DNA of 64,000 nt from Branchiostoma floridae (GCF_000003815.2 NC_049983.1:10793482-10857481), one strand, 5' to 3'. Counted from the stretch's first letter, positions 1 through 13,000 are shown. Program-made: numbers and translations. Notes: generated by a model from the letters alone, not told the origin.

Positions 1-755
1 TATCTTAGCTCTAAAGATACACTTTTCCCTTCTGCCTCGTAATCAGTAAACCTATATATGGCCAGACAAATATAACACGGAGAAAAACGAGATAAAACTG
101 AGGAGAGCACGCGTGGGGAAAACTTTTCTGAGTAGCGAGCCTGAAGAAGGATTTTGAACCGCCATTCGTGCGGGACACTATCCGTTATCAGTCCACAGCA
201 TCTGTAAAGGCATTGATCCCAACTAGGCAGACAGACGGACGAATCTGCGCGTGTAGCACAAATGTAAGGATCTTTGAACGTGGGTCTAACGGTCTGTGAA
301 TGTTAATCAGGCGTGATTAATGAGATGTCAGGATGGCTGAAAGGTCCATATTGCTGACATTCACGAGGTGTTGGGCTTAGAACTACGGGGGGGCCTGAGA
401 CAGGAACGTTGGTACATGCAAAACTCTGAAAGGCGAGTTTTAAATCACGATTGAATCAATGGCCCACTTGCTCAATGGGAATCAAACAAGATGGATGGGT
501 GGGTTCGAAACGTTCCTTCCAGTGCTCTCACTTAAGTCTCAATTGGATCTTACGGAGAGAAATGGCCAGAGGAGAGGATGAAAGTGGTTGTTTGAAACTT
601 TGAATTTCGAAAGGGGGCCAAGGGGGTAAGCAAAAAACAACGATCGAGCCCATGGTAACTTGTTCTCGGTGTGCTTTAGCATTTGCACGGTGCATACTTG
701 TATCTGTACTCTTCTAATGACGTTTGGACATGTTTTTTCTCTTCTATCTCGACAG

Positions 756-1005
756 GGTGCCAAGTATATCGGTGTTGGACTGCAGCGCCTTGGACATGCC
801 CGTTCGGCCCGACCTTGTACAGGACCGTCGTGCTGCATGGCACAGATCGCCGCACGAGGGCGCTGCTGTGGAGAACACCTCGTCAACCCCAGCACGCCGT
901 GAGACATCGCTATCCGCCAGCCCCTCCCATGTAGCAGGGTACCAGGAAACCTCGTTAACAGAACAGGAACCGCCACCCAAATACGAGGACGTGATTCTGA
1001 CGTAG
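756..1005 (+). CDS. Putative 3'-terminal exon of a plus-strand gene, cytoplasmic-tail-like with PPxY motif
   Basis: A pyrimidine-rich stretch ending in CAG (acceptor at 754-755) precedes an open frame of about 83 residues that ends in TAG at 1003-1005. The peptide is rich in Ser, Pro, Glu and Arg and finishes PPPKYEDVILT. PPxY motifs usually bind WW domains, for instance those of NEDD4-family ligases, and often sit in tails of membrane proteins. No upstream exon was found in the first 755 bases, so the rest of the gene probably lies before the window. An antisense open frame of 183 codons (539-1090) overlaps; I prefer the plus strand because of the acceptor and the motif. The product is not identified. 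Confidence 0.4.
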
Positions 1006-2733
1006 ATTGATGTCGGACTTTTTTGTTGAACGTGTCAAGCGAGGGGAAAGAAGGCTGCGTAGCCCACACGCCCTGTATGATGATGGCCACTAGACTAGAG
1101 TCTTGTGGTTGGACTTCAACTAGTCATAAAGATTTGAATCACGCAGATCTGAATGATGTCCTTTGTTATGTTATGTTTTATGTGTTGAATTTGTAGAATA
1201 TTTCCCATTCAGTGATCCCAACTCACATTGGCATTTGCTTTAGGGACAACCTGAGATGGAAACAGCAATTATATCATTTTTGCCCTTCAAAATTGCGACT
1301 AGAACCATGTCAGTGTAAACTAATCAGTACTGATGCCATGTTGTGGTATATTGTGAATGAAAAGTGTACACTTACATGTATGAAGGATATTGGATGGATT
1401 CAGGGTTAAAACCGAAGTGCTGATACCGAATGTGGAAACTCCTCTCGAAATGGAATGTACTTTTCCTAGTTGATTGGAATTCCATCGCAAACCCATTGCT
1501 CCCGTGGATAGGACGGATGCCTTGCCGGATGTATGCCTTACGGAAGATAAGGCCGCAGAATGGATCAGAAGACGTGCCTTTTATCTGAGAGATAGACACC
1601 AGAATGTATTGAATCAAGGTATTTCCCTCAGCACAGGAGAGTTCCAAGCAAGCGAGGAGACCCATGCCTTACTTTGAAACCCTTACGGTCCAAGGGGATC
1701 TCATTATGCCCATAATAGATTGACATATCTGTTCAGTGTATCTTTAGGGACATACGAACATGCTGCAACAAGTTACTAGCACAGCAGTTGATGCCAAGAT
1801 GGTTTGAATTTTCCTTCTATAGATCGATACCAAGGCAGCCACAGACTGGTACACCCGTCCCCAAGGTTCCGGTGTGTAAATGGTTGGTCGATGTGGCTGA
1901 CATTGAATACTGCTGCATCAACAGGTGTTCGTATTCAAATGAGGTTTCAAACCACGTCTTATGAATGGCAATAGGAATAGAATTCGGTCTAACGCATTGG
2001 ACTACATATCATATCATGTACATAACACATATGGAGATTACAGATAAGATAGTACTGTATCTATAGCATGACGATACGTGACAGTCACAACAAACCATCT
2101 CAATATCTTGTTTTCTTTTTCATGGTACAACTAGGCTTTTGTGTTCTTGGACTATAACTTACCCGTTTTACAAATCCTTGTTGAATACCTATACCCCAAG
2201 TGAACTGACCCAGGACACTAAAATAATTCATAAGGTATGTCTTTGAAAGTCTGAAGAGACATGAATAATTCGGTCCTATCAAACAGAATCGGACTGTAAA
2301 GGCAAAACGTCGCGGTGACGTATCGACTGTTTCCAACGAAAGCCTTTGGGCAGCTATGCTGTACATAGTGGGATATCCCTTGTCGATATAGTGCTGAAAG
2401 CATGCGTTTTTAGTCCCAACTTTACCGATATCGATTCCGTTTGCAGCGATTAACCTTGAACCCTTATAGATAAGAAGCGAATAGAATATGAATCAATTGT
2501 TTACTTGGAAATAAATCGACAACCCGAGACACAATGGTATGAAAATCATTGTTGTAAAGAGTGGGTGTTGCTCAATCCTTAAATACAGGTAATTTAAGAT
2601 GCATGTACATGTGTTGTTTTAGAAACATTTCATTTTGAGCAAGTTCTGTCTTAATGGACAGACTGGTGGTAAGACATACCAGTTAAAAACAGATACATTT
2701 TGCTATTGTGCTAAAACAATGTGGCCATATCAT
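1006..2733. other. Intergenic stretch, one weak exon-like island
   Basis: No convincing gene is present. At about 1514-1619 on the plus strand there is a short open frame (residues such as LPDVCLTEDKAAEWIRRR) between an AG acceptor and an AAG/GTATTT donor. It might be a real exon but could equally be chance. The rest is AT-rich and featureless, probably 3' flank of both neighbouring genes. Confidence 0.3.
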
Positions 2734-5620
2734 TCAAATCTCCGCAGTAACCGTCTCGATCCTCTGGGTACCAGAAGACTCCTGATTATCAGTAGACTCC
2801 GTAGGTGGTGTTGCTGCTTCCCGGGGGGCGGTGTTACCTTCGGCATCCCCCGGGGGTGTCACCTCCCCAACATGGGCTTCTCCTGGGGACGTGCCCTCTA
2901 CTTCAGGTGCCGCCTCGTCCTGAGGGGTTGCCGCGGGAAACACGAAGCCCTCCCGAGCGGCGATCTCACGAACCTCCGGAGGGAGTGACCTCCAAAAGGT
3001 CTGGAGCTCCTGGTACTCCAGATCGGAAGCCTGCAGGATTTCATCCATCGGGAACTCCTCCCAGTGCTCCGCCTGGTCTCCCGTCGGTACATCGTAGGAC
3101 CCGCGCCTGTTCCTGTAGTACAGCTTGGTAACACACGTCAGGTACACGCACATCAGGACCGACAGCACGATCAACAAGCTGAGGGACAGGCCGAACACCA
3201 GGATGATCATCGTACTAGCGCCACCTTCCGGATTTTCCATGGACTGCTTCTTGAGCTCCATGTAAGTGTTGGCCGTACTATACCCTGTCGACAAAAGAAA
3301 ATGATATTTCATTTAGATGTGAATCACTATTTCTCTACAAAACACAATAGTTTTCTAGGGGTAACATGCGCACAGCAACATTCACCTCTTTGTACCAAGA
3401 GAGGCAACACACATAGAATACCAAGAAGAGATAAAACATAACACCAGAACGTCATTCAGGACCAAGGAAAGGTAACGTTAAATACATAACAAAAGAATGC
3501 CTTTCAGGTAAATGTACAGCAACAGAACGCCATTCAGTACAAAAGGGAAGTAAACACATAATAACAGAACTCACATTCAGCACCAAGGAGAGGTATAATG
3601 TCATAACAACAAAAGATCACTTAGTAAAATAAAGACGTTTGGAGCTAAATCCCGTAGTTTGTAGTAGAAATGTCAAACTGTCGCGTCTTGGTATTTGATG
3701 CACCAGGTGGGTTATTTCAGCAAGACGAGTAGATAAGAAGAAACGGATCTAGGTCACAATTGTTTGCAATGACTGTAGTCACTGTACATATCCAACGTTT
3801 CTTTGAATGGTTGGTCACATCGAAATGACGTACCGAGGGTGGAGATGACGCCCACGAACAGCACGAGTAGAGTGATAAACACGACTGTGTTGCTATGGGA
3901 GCGGAGAGATGGGCAGCACGTCCCCACCACACCCTCCTCACTCAGCCGCTAGAATAGGAGAAAACAGATCAGACAACAATATTGTAAACATTGTAAGGAA
4001 CTAATGTAACGTTATGTGGCATTTACCAAAATCAGTGAAAAAAAGGCTTTTCTTCAGTCCTCCTGTGGAATAAAAGACACGAGCAGAAGCATGAAAGAGG
4101 AACAGCAACTCAAAAGTATGGATAGATTTCTTTCCTTATTTCTTATTTAGGCTAACGTTACCGGGGCTCGGCCGGGCTATTTTTGGAAACGAAAAATAGA
4201 AATGTATATGTAAAATAATACACAATAATACACAAATAATGCTTACGACTATTCTCTTAACGTCTTGTATAGTTTGCTGTCTTTTCTGACATACTCAGCA
4301 TTTCGTTTCCGAAAGCTGCCCGGTCGGGCCTCGGTTTGGAAATGTAACGTAGGCCTTAGGATCATTTAACATAACAATTGCACATAGTTCATTATAGTTG
4401 GTTTGATTTGATTTTCTTTGAAAACGAAACCGGGAGCTGACCTGACAGAGCGACTGTGCCGGCGGGATGTGGTAAAACTCGTTACAGATCCTGCAGCTGT
4501 GAGACCCCTGCTCCCGCACCCATCTCCGCAGACACGTCCGGTGTACGTACTGCAGCGTGCCGGTACAGCCACAGGGCGAGGACAGGTCCGGCTCCGTGTA
4601 CGCACCCGAACAACAGGAACAACACAGACATCTCCCCACTCGCTTGACTCTGTTTTCTGTTGTTGTTGTGATCTTACACGACTCCAAACAAATCCAACAG
4701 TACGCTTTAGACGGCGAAAAGAAGGTACTGTCACCTGTCGAAGTTTTATCCGACATGGTTGCTTTCCGACTTGCGCCTCTGAGACTTGAGTCTTTCGAGC
4801 CTCCATTCTTGGTTCCTTTACATCTAGTTTGTGATCTTAGACTTCCGGAGCGCTGACTATCGCTGTTTGCTATGCGCAAACATTTTGGGAGAGTGTTCTC
4901 CCTGTTTGTAGTAACAATGACGGGACGTTCAGTGTCGTTTGTTACTTCTATCGTCGGTTCTTGTCTAGGACTGTTGTTGTCCGCGTCCTGGCTTTGGGAG
5001 GATGGCGGAAGCTCCTGGTTGGCTTCTGGAGGTGCTGAAGATTTAGGTTCTGCCGGGAGATCTTGAGTCGTGCTACTATCTCCGGCTGGACCGGTCTCCG
5101 GAGGCTGAGCATCGCTTTCACTCTTGGGCGACTCTTCAGACTGACAAGAGGTGTCATTCCTATCCCCCTGGATTACGACAAAAGACAAACCATCACGATA
5201 TTAGTAAACTATCTTCCTAAAGCAAAGAGTACAGATGGTTTCTACATCCACGCAGTCAGTGAGTCACCACAAGAGCATATCGCTTTGGTCCTTGGGCGAC
5301 TCTTCAGGCGGGCTAGTTAGAGGTGTTATTCTTACCCCCTGGATTACGACAAACGTCGAATCATCACACTAGTAGTAAACTATCAATGAATAATACTAGA
5401 GAGGGCAAAGAGTACAAATGGTTTCGGCATCAACACAGTTTTTGAGTAACCACAGTGAGCCACGACTGAGCGCTAGCAAAAATCGCTGAGGAGAAAAGTT
5501 GCAGAGGGCAGATCTATAAACATGGACGGCATGACCATGCATCCCTCACCTCCAAGAGCCCGATCTGTTCTAGCCGTCTATTCTCACCTGAGATATCTGG
5601 TCACGCCCTTCTCCCTCCAT
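2734..5620 (-). CDS. MARCH-like membrane-associated RING-CH E3 ubiquitin ligase, four coding exons
   Basis: Exons on the minus strand are 5620-5588, 5167-4442, 3948-3834 and 3284-2734; all have GT-AG borders and phases 0, 0 and 1, giving 474 residues. Exon 1 starts at ATG and encodes MEGEGRDQISQ. Exon 2 encodes a long Ser/Pro/Glu/Thr-rich N-terminus and then a RING-CH (C4HC3) finger: CWIC, an unusually long Cys-rich insertion, SPCGCTGTLQYVH, RTCLRRW and CRIC. Exon 3 gives the first membrane segment (VVFITLLVLFVGVISTLG), exon 4 the second (TMIILVFGLSLSLLIVLSVLMC) and a 120-residue acidic cytosolic tail. RING-CH followed by two membrane spans is the MARCH architecture. The zinc-finger wording is closest to MARCH2/3 but the long insertion and tail are not typical, so orthology is left open. 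Members ubiquitinate membrane proteins for endocytic sorting. Confidence 0.9.
5108..5460 (-). repeat. Tandem duplication (about 170 bp) of the MARCH exon-2 acceptor and start of the exon
   Basis: Unit A (about 5108-5274) holds the working acceptor and the first codons of MARCH exon 2. Unit B (about 5275-5460) is a diverged copy inside intron 1. Shared blocks include cttgggcgactcttcag (5123 and 5291) and ccctggattacgacaaa. Unit B keeps a minus-strand acceptor, with the exon beginning at 5338, and an open frame in the same phase for about 24 codons before a TGA. Confidence 0.8.
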
Positions 5621-7098
5621 TGAACCACCTGCTGAAGTGCAGGTGCCGGCACTTTGCCAAGTTTGAACTTGACTACATTCTACGGTGCGTTCGTTGGAAT
5701 AAACTGACTGTTGTTCTTTACATCTCTAGTTCCTTGGCAACGGCTACCTGCCGAACCTCGTTCTAGAATGGTATACACTATTGTTTCGTCACCTACAAGC
5801 TCGCTTTATTTGTTTTGCAATAATTGTTTAGTTTTATTGCGTCAAAGATAAAGAAATATTGAACAAAGAAGTAAACAGAAACAACGCATTATAAAACAAG
5901 CTAAAGTCCATATTTACAGACGGAGCATCACTGATGCTGGCTTTTTATCCATCCGTAAAGATGAACTATCATTTATTTTACAACGCGGCGAAGCTAACTA
6001 CGTAGATCATTGGTCCAATTTCCTGTGTCTGACAACCATTTGATGGCCGTACTTGCCGCGGAGTCTAGCCTGAGCAGTACGTTGCCAGAATCACTGAGAT
6101 TATGGTTACGCTAAAATCTAGTGGGAATGGTTGCATGCGCCAAACAACCGGCCGGAACTGTGCCAAAAGGATGGTGCAGTTCGTTATCATCACGGCAGAC
6201 GTCGCTAAAGATGCGACTTCGATCCCACATAGCCATGGAAGATGACCTCACGGCCAGAGACTTTTACTTTATCATGTAGACTACGTAACAGTTAGATAGA
6301 TTTCAGAGATATGTGAGAAGGGAATTTTGCTATGATATTGGGCAATGCCCCAGGAGTATGATACCGAGCCGGGGTACGGTGCAAGTTACACACCTTCATC
6401 AAGTTAATAAACTTAAGTTGACAAAGGAGAACATTTGGACGATGTTTGTCTGTATGTTCTTGATATATATAAGCAGATCTTCACCCATAGATAAAGAGGT
6501 TGTGACTTTTCCAACAACTGAGTCTGAATCGCATATCCGGGTAAAGCACAACTATCCTATAAGTATAACGTTAACACCATTTTCAAAGCACCCACTGTCT
6601 TAACTCCAATTGACGTAGAAACAGACTTTGCTGCGTTGCACAATCGAAAGCGCACGAACCGACCCTTTCTCCTTTTAAGAAATCTTGAGATTCCCAAGTG
6701 TCCTAATACATGTATGCAGGCATATGTTATTAATTTGACAATCTTCATACATAGATTTGACGTTTGACAGTGAATCTGAATCGCATGTTAGACGTCAGTA
6801 AACACAGCTAAACACACTTAAAGTTTGTGTGAAGTAAGAAACAAATTTTGCTGCCTTGCGCAATCAAAAGCGCATGGGCCCGTCCCTTCCTTTTAAGAAA
6901 TCTTGACATCCTCAAGTGATCTGAAGTGGGTGTCAACAAGCCGCAGGACTGAAGACCCTGAGAACGAGAGCAGGTAATACCAGCTGACTACTGCGCCGGT
7001 CTACTGCGCATAACACTAGACTGGGCCGACCGGAGGAGGGTGCAGCAACTAGCAAAACCTTGGTCCCTACAATTGTCTCAGTATAAAAGTCTTCCAAC
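5621..7098. promoter_or_regulatory. Intergenic region between head-to-head MARCH-like and APPL genes, presumed shared promoter area
   Basis: The two genes diverge from this 1.5-kb stretch, so both 5' UTRs and promoters should lie here. No core promoter is clear. It contains a diverged direct duplication (about 6515-6700 and 6765-6920) with the shared block ttttaagaaatcttga. The second copy has the palindrome TTGCGCAAT (near 6857), the first the variant TTGCACAAT (near 6637); TTGCGCAAT matches the C/EBP consensus. Regulatory meaning is inferred only. Confidence 0.4.
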
Positions 7099-10000
7099 AT
7101 GCCTGGAGTGGATAAACTTCTCCTGGAAGAAGCCCTAGAAGACGCTCCCCAGGTAGGGTGGGTTAGTGTGTGGATATTTGATAAGACAGCCGTGTTGGAG
7201 GGTTGGCGAAATCTGGGTGGGAGGGGGGCGTGCCCAGCAGACGGGATCCAGCTGGTCGGACAGGCATCTAAGTCATCTCTTCACCTTTAAACACCTTTAC
7301 GTTATAAACTGGTGGAGCTGCAGTACTACAATCCCTATTGGAAGTCCATGATAGATCTAACATAATGTCTAGTATTCTACTTGCATGATTTCCAAAGATG
7401 AGCTCCCTACAAACAATATCCCAAATTCTAAGACAGAAATTTATTATAAACCGACTTGTGTTTTTCAGGGTTTTATTTGCATGCTATATGTAACGTAGGA
7501 AATAACTTTTAGTATTATTAGACTTATCCAATATAATAGGCTATAGATTAATACCTAACATATTTTACACTGCGACTATTTACTATCTTCGTAAATCTTT
7601 GATCAAACGCATTTGCAGTCATTACACTTAAGACCGGTGTAAAGTTTAAAACTAGAGTGTAATATTAGCTGTTCCAGCAAATACGAGAACAGGTTTGCGC
7701 GTGAGTAACTCATGTTAGGGAATTAACATAAAAATTAAAATCGACGTTCAAAAACACTTCTAAAGACCTGCCAAAGAAAAGACTCTTGCACTATCATGTT
7801 AGGTTGTTAGGGTTTGACGTTTGGCAAAATTATTCCATCATTGTTCTTATATATCTACCTATGGTAAACAGTGAGATCCAAAACTACACCTTCTTGTAAC
7901 CTCACCATTGCATTTTTATTTCCTATTGTTACACCTGCACCTGGCACATATCCCCAATGTGTATACTAGTGTATTGGTTCATTCCATACAGAGGTGACAG
8001 GGATGGTCACAGTTCCTCTTTCTCCTAGTTGTGGATCTGTGCAGCCACTGGCTTCATATCCCTAATGTGTACATAGTGATTCACCCCTGCACACAGTGGT
8101 GCCTAAGTGACCAGCTTGACAGGGGTATTTATTGCCCAGCTGGTTTGCTCTAGAATTACCAGATAAACTAGGACCACTCTACTCCTGTCAAAAAGGGGTG
8201 TAAATATTTTTTTTAAACAAACCACAAAACTGCTGCAAACTTCTAATGCGCGCTGTAGCACAATGACTCACAATATCTATCACCATAGCAAACGTGATCG
8301 CAAACGGTCCGGAAACACAAACATCCCTACCAGAATCAAGACCTGCTTTTTCAAACAGGTAATAAGAATGAAAAGAAATACAATAATACATGTTTTTTGA
8401 AGTTATCAAATTGGAATTATATCTGTTTTAAAATAGGATATACCCGTACCTTCTAATGTACACACAAAGTCCTAAATCTGGGGCNNNNNNNNNNNNNNNN
8501 NNNNNNNNNNNNNNNNNNNNNNNNNNNNNNNNNNNNNNNNNNNNNNNNNNNNNNNNNNNNNNNNNNNNNNNNNNNNNNNNNNNNACTTTTTCCAGACACT
8601 GCATACGACAAGATATATTCCATTTTCAAAATTATCTGTACGATCGTTGTGACAGTGTTTCTGCTTCGTACAGAAATAATTCTTTGGTAGCGCAAACTTT
8701 GACATTTGATTCAACTAGAAGCGTCCGTGATGATGAAATTGTTTTTTTTACTGCAAGCCTTAGTTGCAATAATTTTTTTGAATATCATTATGATAAGACC
8801 CTTTAACAACCCGGCCAAAAAGGACAGGTAAAGTGCATTTGCCTATCGCTTCATCTCATATATCCGCTCCTCTTCGTCCCTTCTTCATGATCATCCTGCT
8901 CCTGACAGCGTCCTACTGCCCTGACCTCGTTTCTGCCAAGTTGACAAAAAAATGTAAAAAAAAAAATTACACCAACCTCGAAAGCTTGGACATATTCTAC
9001 AAACATTCCTTAGGCTGTGGTGGGGACTGGCGCATGATATACTAAATCTATCAGCCACAACTACATAACATGTATAAAACATACGTGGAAAACACGTATT
9101 GCATGACAAGTCCGTTTTTGTAAATATCTCGACAAACTTAGAAAATGTTGAATCAGGGTTTAGTCAGTTGATTTTGTGGTCGCTTTTTTCACAATTGAAA
9201 CAAGGAGGCAGAGGAAAGAAAGTTCCACGTCACAAACACGGACAACTTTAGTGAGGGTTGACAAATGTCACTTTGTCAGAAAAACCATGTCAGAAACAGA
9301 CAAGTTCAGCGAGGTTTCACAAATGTAGAATATCCATGTTACAAAGTTTGTATACAAACAGACTATATCTGTGAAGGTTGACAAATATAGAAAGTCCATG
9401 TGACAAACGGACAATTTCCATGCGGTTAAGATCACATTTTATATATGTATTAGCTTATTGATTATTTGACATTTCCTATGATGTTGTGATATGAGCTGTT
9501 TCAAAAGTCCTAAGTATACCAGCAAGCCCAAAGACAACGAAAAGCCAACGAAAGTCTTCTTACCTTCCTTTGTTTCGAATGACATCTTTCCATTTATATG
9601 CATCATGCAATTTCAAAACGTTTTTCTAAAGGTCAAGTAACTGTTGGTGATGGCCGTAATTTCATTCAAACTTTTGACTAGATATATTTCCTTAAATATA
9701 ACTTGATGGCTGTTATGTACATATACTTCTGTAAGTTGTGTCCAAGTTTCGTTGTAGTAGGATGAAAAATGTCTACGTTACAGGGTTGAAAAGATAGTAA
9801 CTCCTACGTGCCCCCAGACCCGCGCCGGGTCTCTCTGGGGGCACCTAAAGCTTAATCCGGGCAATATCGAGTAAGTCACGACCTGTCATTCAAATGTCAA
9901 TCAACTGTTTCTTCGGATTGCACCTGGTGGCTTTCTCACGGTGTGGATTAGGGCAAGTAACTGTTAGTGATCGAGATCGAGAAAAAATCATCTCCTCCCA

Positions 10001-13000
10001 CTTGTCAGCAGAAGTCAGCTTGATTTAAAATTTGTATACATATACATGTATCTGTGTTATCCAAAACAGGGGAACAAGATTAGGGGATGCTGTTTTATAT
10101 CAAAGTTACTCATGCAGGATGTTTTCTACTTATTTTTTAAAAATCTTTTTACTTGGTTTCGACTTACTTTTTAAAATCTTTTTACTATAAATACACTTTC
10201 GACTTATTTTTTAAAATCTTTTTACTTGGTTTCGACTTATTTTCTAAAATCTTTTTACTATAAAAAAATTCGACTTATTTTTAAAAATGTTTTTACTTGG
10301 TTTCGACTTATTTTTAAAAATGTTTTTACTTGGTTTCGACTTATTTTTAAAAATGTTTTTACTTACTAATTGGTTTCGACTTATTTTTAAAAATCTTTTT
10401 ACTATAAAAAAACTTTCGACTTATTTTTAAAAATCTTTTTACTTGGTTTCGACTCATTATCTATTTTTTAAAATCTTTTNNNNNNNNNNNNNNNNNNNNN
10501 NNNNNNNNNNNNNNNNNNNNNNNNNNNNNNNNNNNNNNNNNNNNNNNNNNNNNNNNNNNNNNNNNNNNNNNNNNNNNNNNNNNNNNNNNNNNNNNNNNNN
10601 NNNNNNNNNNNNNNNNNNNNNNNNNNNNNNNNNNNNNNNNNNNNNNNNNNNNNNNNNNNNNNNNNNNNNNNNNNNNNNNNNNNNNNNNNNNNNNNNNNNN
10701 NNNNNNNNNNNNNNNNNNNNNNNNNNNNNNNNNNNNNNNNNNNNNNNNNNNNNNNNNNNNNNNNNNNNNNNNNNNNNNNNNNNNNNNNNNNNNNNNNNNN
10801 NNNNNNNNNNNNNNNNNNNNNNNNNNNNNNNNNNNNNNNNNNNNNNNNNNNNNNNNNNNNNNNNNNNNNNNNNNNNNNNNNNNNNNNNNNNNNNNNNNNN
10901 NNNNNNNNNNNNNNNNNNNNNNNNNNNNNNNNNNNNNNNNNNNNNNNNNNNNNNNNNNNNNNNNNNNNNNNNNNNNNNNNNNNNNNNNNNNNNNNNNNNN
11001 NNNNNNNNNNNNNNNNNNNNNNNNNNNNNNNNNNNNNNCATAAAAAAACTTTCGACTTATTTTTAGAAATCTTTTTACTTGGTTCCGATTTATTTTAAAA
11101 ATGTTTTTACTTGGTTTCGACTCATTTTTTAAAATCTTTTTACTTGGTTTCGACTTATTTTCTAAAATCTTTTTACTATAAAAAAATTCGACTTATTTTT
11201 AAAAATGTTTTTACTTGGTTTCGACTTATTTTTAAAAATGTTTTTACTTGGTTTCGACTTATTTTTAAAAATGTTTTTACTTACTAATTGGTTTCGACTT
11301 ATTTTTAAAAATCTTTTTACTATAAAAAAACTTTCGACTTATTTTTAAAAATCTTTTTACTTGGTTTCGACTCATTATCTAAAATCTTTTTACTAACTTT
11401 CGACTTATTTTTCAAAATCTTTTTACTTGGTTTCGACTAATTTTCTAAAATATTTTTACTTGGTTTCGACTTATTTTTTTAAATCTTTTTACTCGGTTTC
11501 GACTTATTTTCAAAAATCTTTTTACTTGGTTTCGACATATTTTTAAAAAAATCTTTTAACTTGGTTTCGACTTATTTTTACAAATCTTTTTACTTGGTTT
11601 CGACTTATTTTTTAAAATCTTTTCACTATAAAAAAAAACTTTCGACTTATTTTTTAAAATCTTTTTACTTGGTTTCGACTAATTTTCTAAAACATTTTTA
11701 ATTGGCTTCGACATATTTTTTAAAATCTTTTTACTTGGTTTCGACTTATTTTTTAAAATCTTTTTACAAAAAAAAAAATTTCGACTTATTTTTAAAATCT
11801 TTTTACTTGGTTTCGACTTATTTTTAAAAATCTTTTTACTATAAAAAACTTTTGACTTATTTTTAAAGATCTTTTTACCATAAAAAAAATTTCGACTTAT
11901 TTTTAGAAATCTTTTTACTTGGTTCCGATTTATTTTAAAAATGTTTTTACTTGGTTTCGACTCATTTTTTAAAATCTTTTTACTTGGTTTCGACTTATTT
12001 TCTAAAATCTTTTTACTATAAAAAAAATTCGACTTATTTTTAAAAATGTTTTTACTTGATTTCGACTTATTTTTAAAAATGTTTTTACTTGTTTTCGACT
12101 TATTTTTAAAAATATTTTTACTTGGTTTCGACTTATTTTTAAAAATCTTTTTACTATAAAAAAACTTTCGACTTATTTTTTAAAATCTTTTTGCTATAAA
12201 AACTTTTGACTTATTTTTAAAAATCATTTTACTTGGTTTCGACTTATTTGCTAAAATCTTTTTACTAACTTTCGACTTATTTTTAAAAATCTTTTTACTT
12301 GGTTTCGACTAATTTTCTAAAATATTTTTAATTGGTTTCGACTTATTTAAAAAAATCTTTTTACTATAAAAAAATCTTTCGACTTATTTTTTAAAATCTT
12401 TTTACTTGGTTTCGATTTATTTTTTAAAATTCTTTTTACTTGGTTTCGACTTATTTTTAAAAATCTTTTTACTTGGTTTCGACTTATTCTTTACAATTAT
12501 TTTACTATAAAAAACTTTCGACTTATTTTTAAAAATCTTTTTATTGTTGTTTTCAATCGTACCTTTTGATAAAGGGCGATTGGTCTATTCAACATATGAG
12601 AAAGAGATATGCTATCGATTTATGCCTCTTTTCCTAGTGTGCCATAGGCTACACCTGCCTTGGGGTGCTTGATTGACGGGACATGTGCGTGACCGGTGCA
12701 TGAACCCCAGAGTTGACCCCGGGGTCGTCACGCTGAGGACTGCGTTCAGGCGAAGTAATCTTGCAATAACATCTTAGGCACGTAATGTGTCATTCAACCG
12801 GTCACTGTAGTTTTCCGCCTTGACAAATAAAATTTTGCATAGTCATTAATATTAATTGTATTTACATCGTTTTTACCGAATCATGGCCGAGAAATTTGCA
12901 TATACTAGCCAAATTTCTGTGTGTAGGCGGGACTCAAACAGTTACAGAATAACACAGACCAACTCCTCGGTTCCAGGGGGCGACCTGCCCGAAGAAAACT

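Noticed and set aside
539..1090. 183-codon minus-strand open frame
   Set aside because: Antisense to the PPxY-tail exon; no splice or domain support and a non-coding-like composition.
4295..4441. Extension of MARCH exon 2 to the stop at 4295
   Set aside because: The donor CAG/GTCAGC at 4442-4441 joins in phase to two exons that supply the expected membrane spans; the read-through has none.
5167..5188. A start for the MARCH-like protein at 5188 (LSFVVIQ)
   Set aside because: The codon is TTG, and the stretch is a pyrimidine-rich acceptor (gtttgtcttttgtcgtaatccag). An upstream exon with a true ATG (5620-5588) joins in phase.
7082..7089. TATAAAAG as a TATA box for APPL
   Set aside because: It is only about 10 bases upstream of the start codon; a TATA box would place the transcription start inside the coding exon.
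10443..11066. Open frames across the N gap (and likewise at 8453-8806)
   Set aside because: Made of unknown bases only.
10128..12545. CRISPR-like array
   Set aside because: Units abut with no unique spacers, vary in length, and the DNA is eukaryotic; it is a minisatellite.
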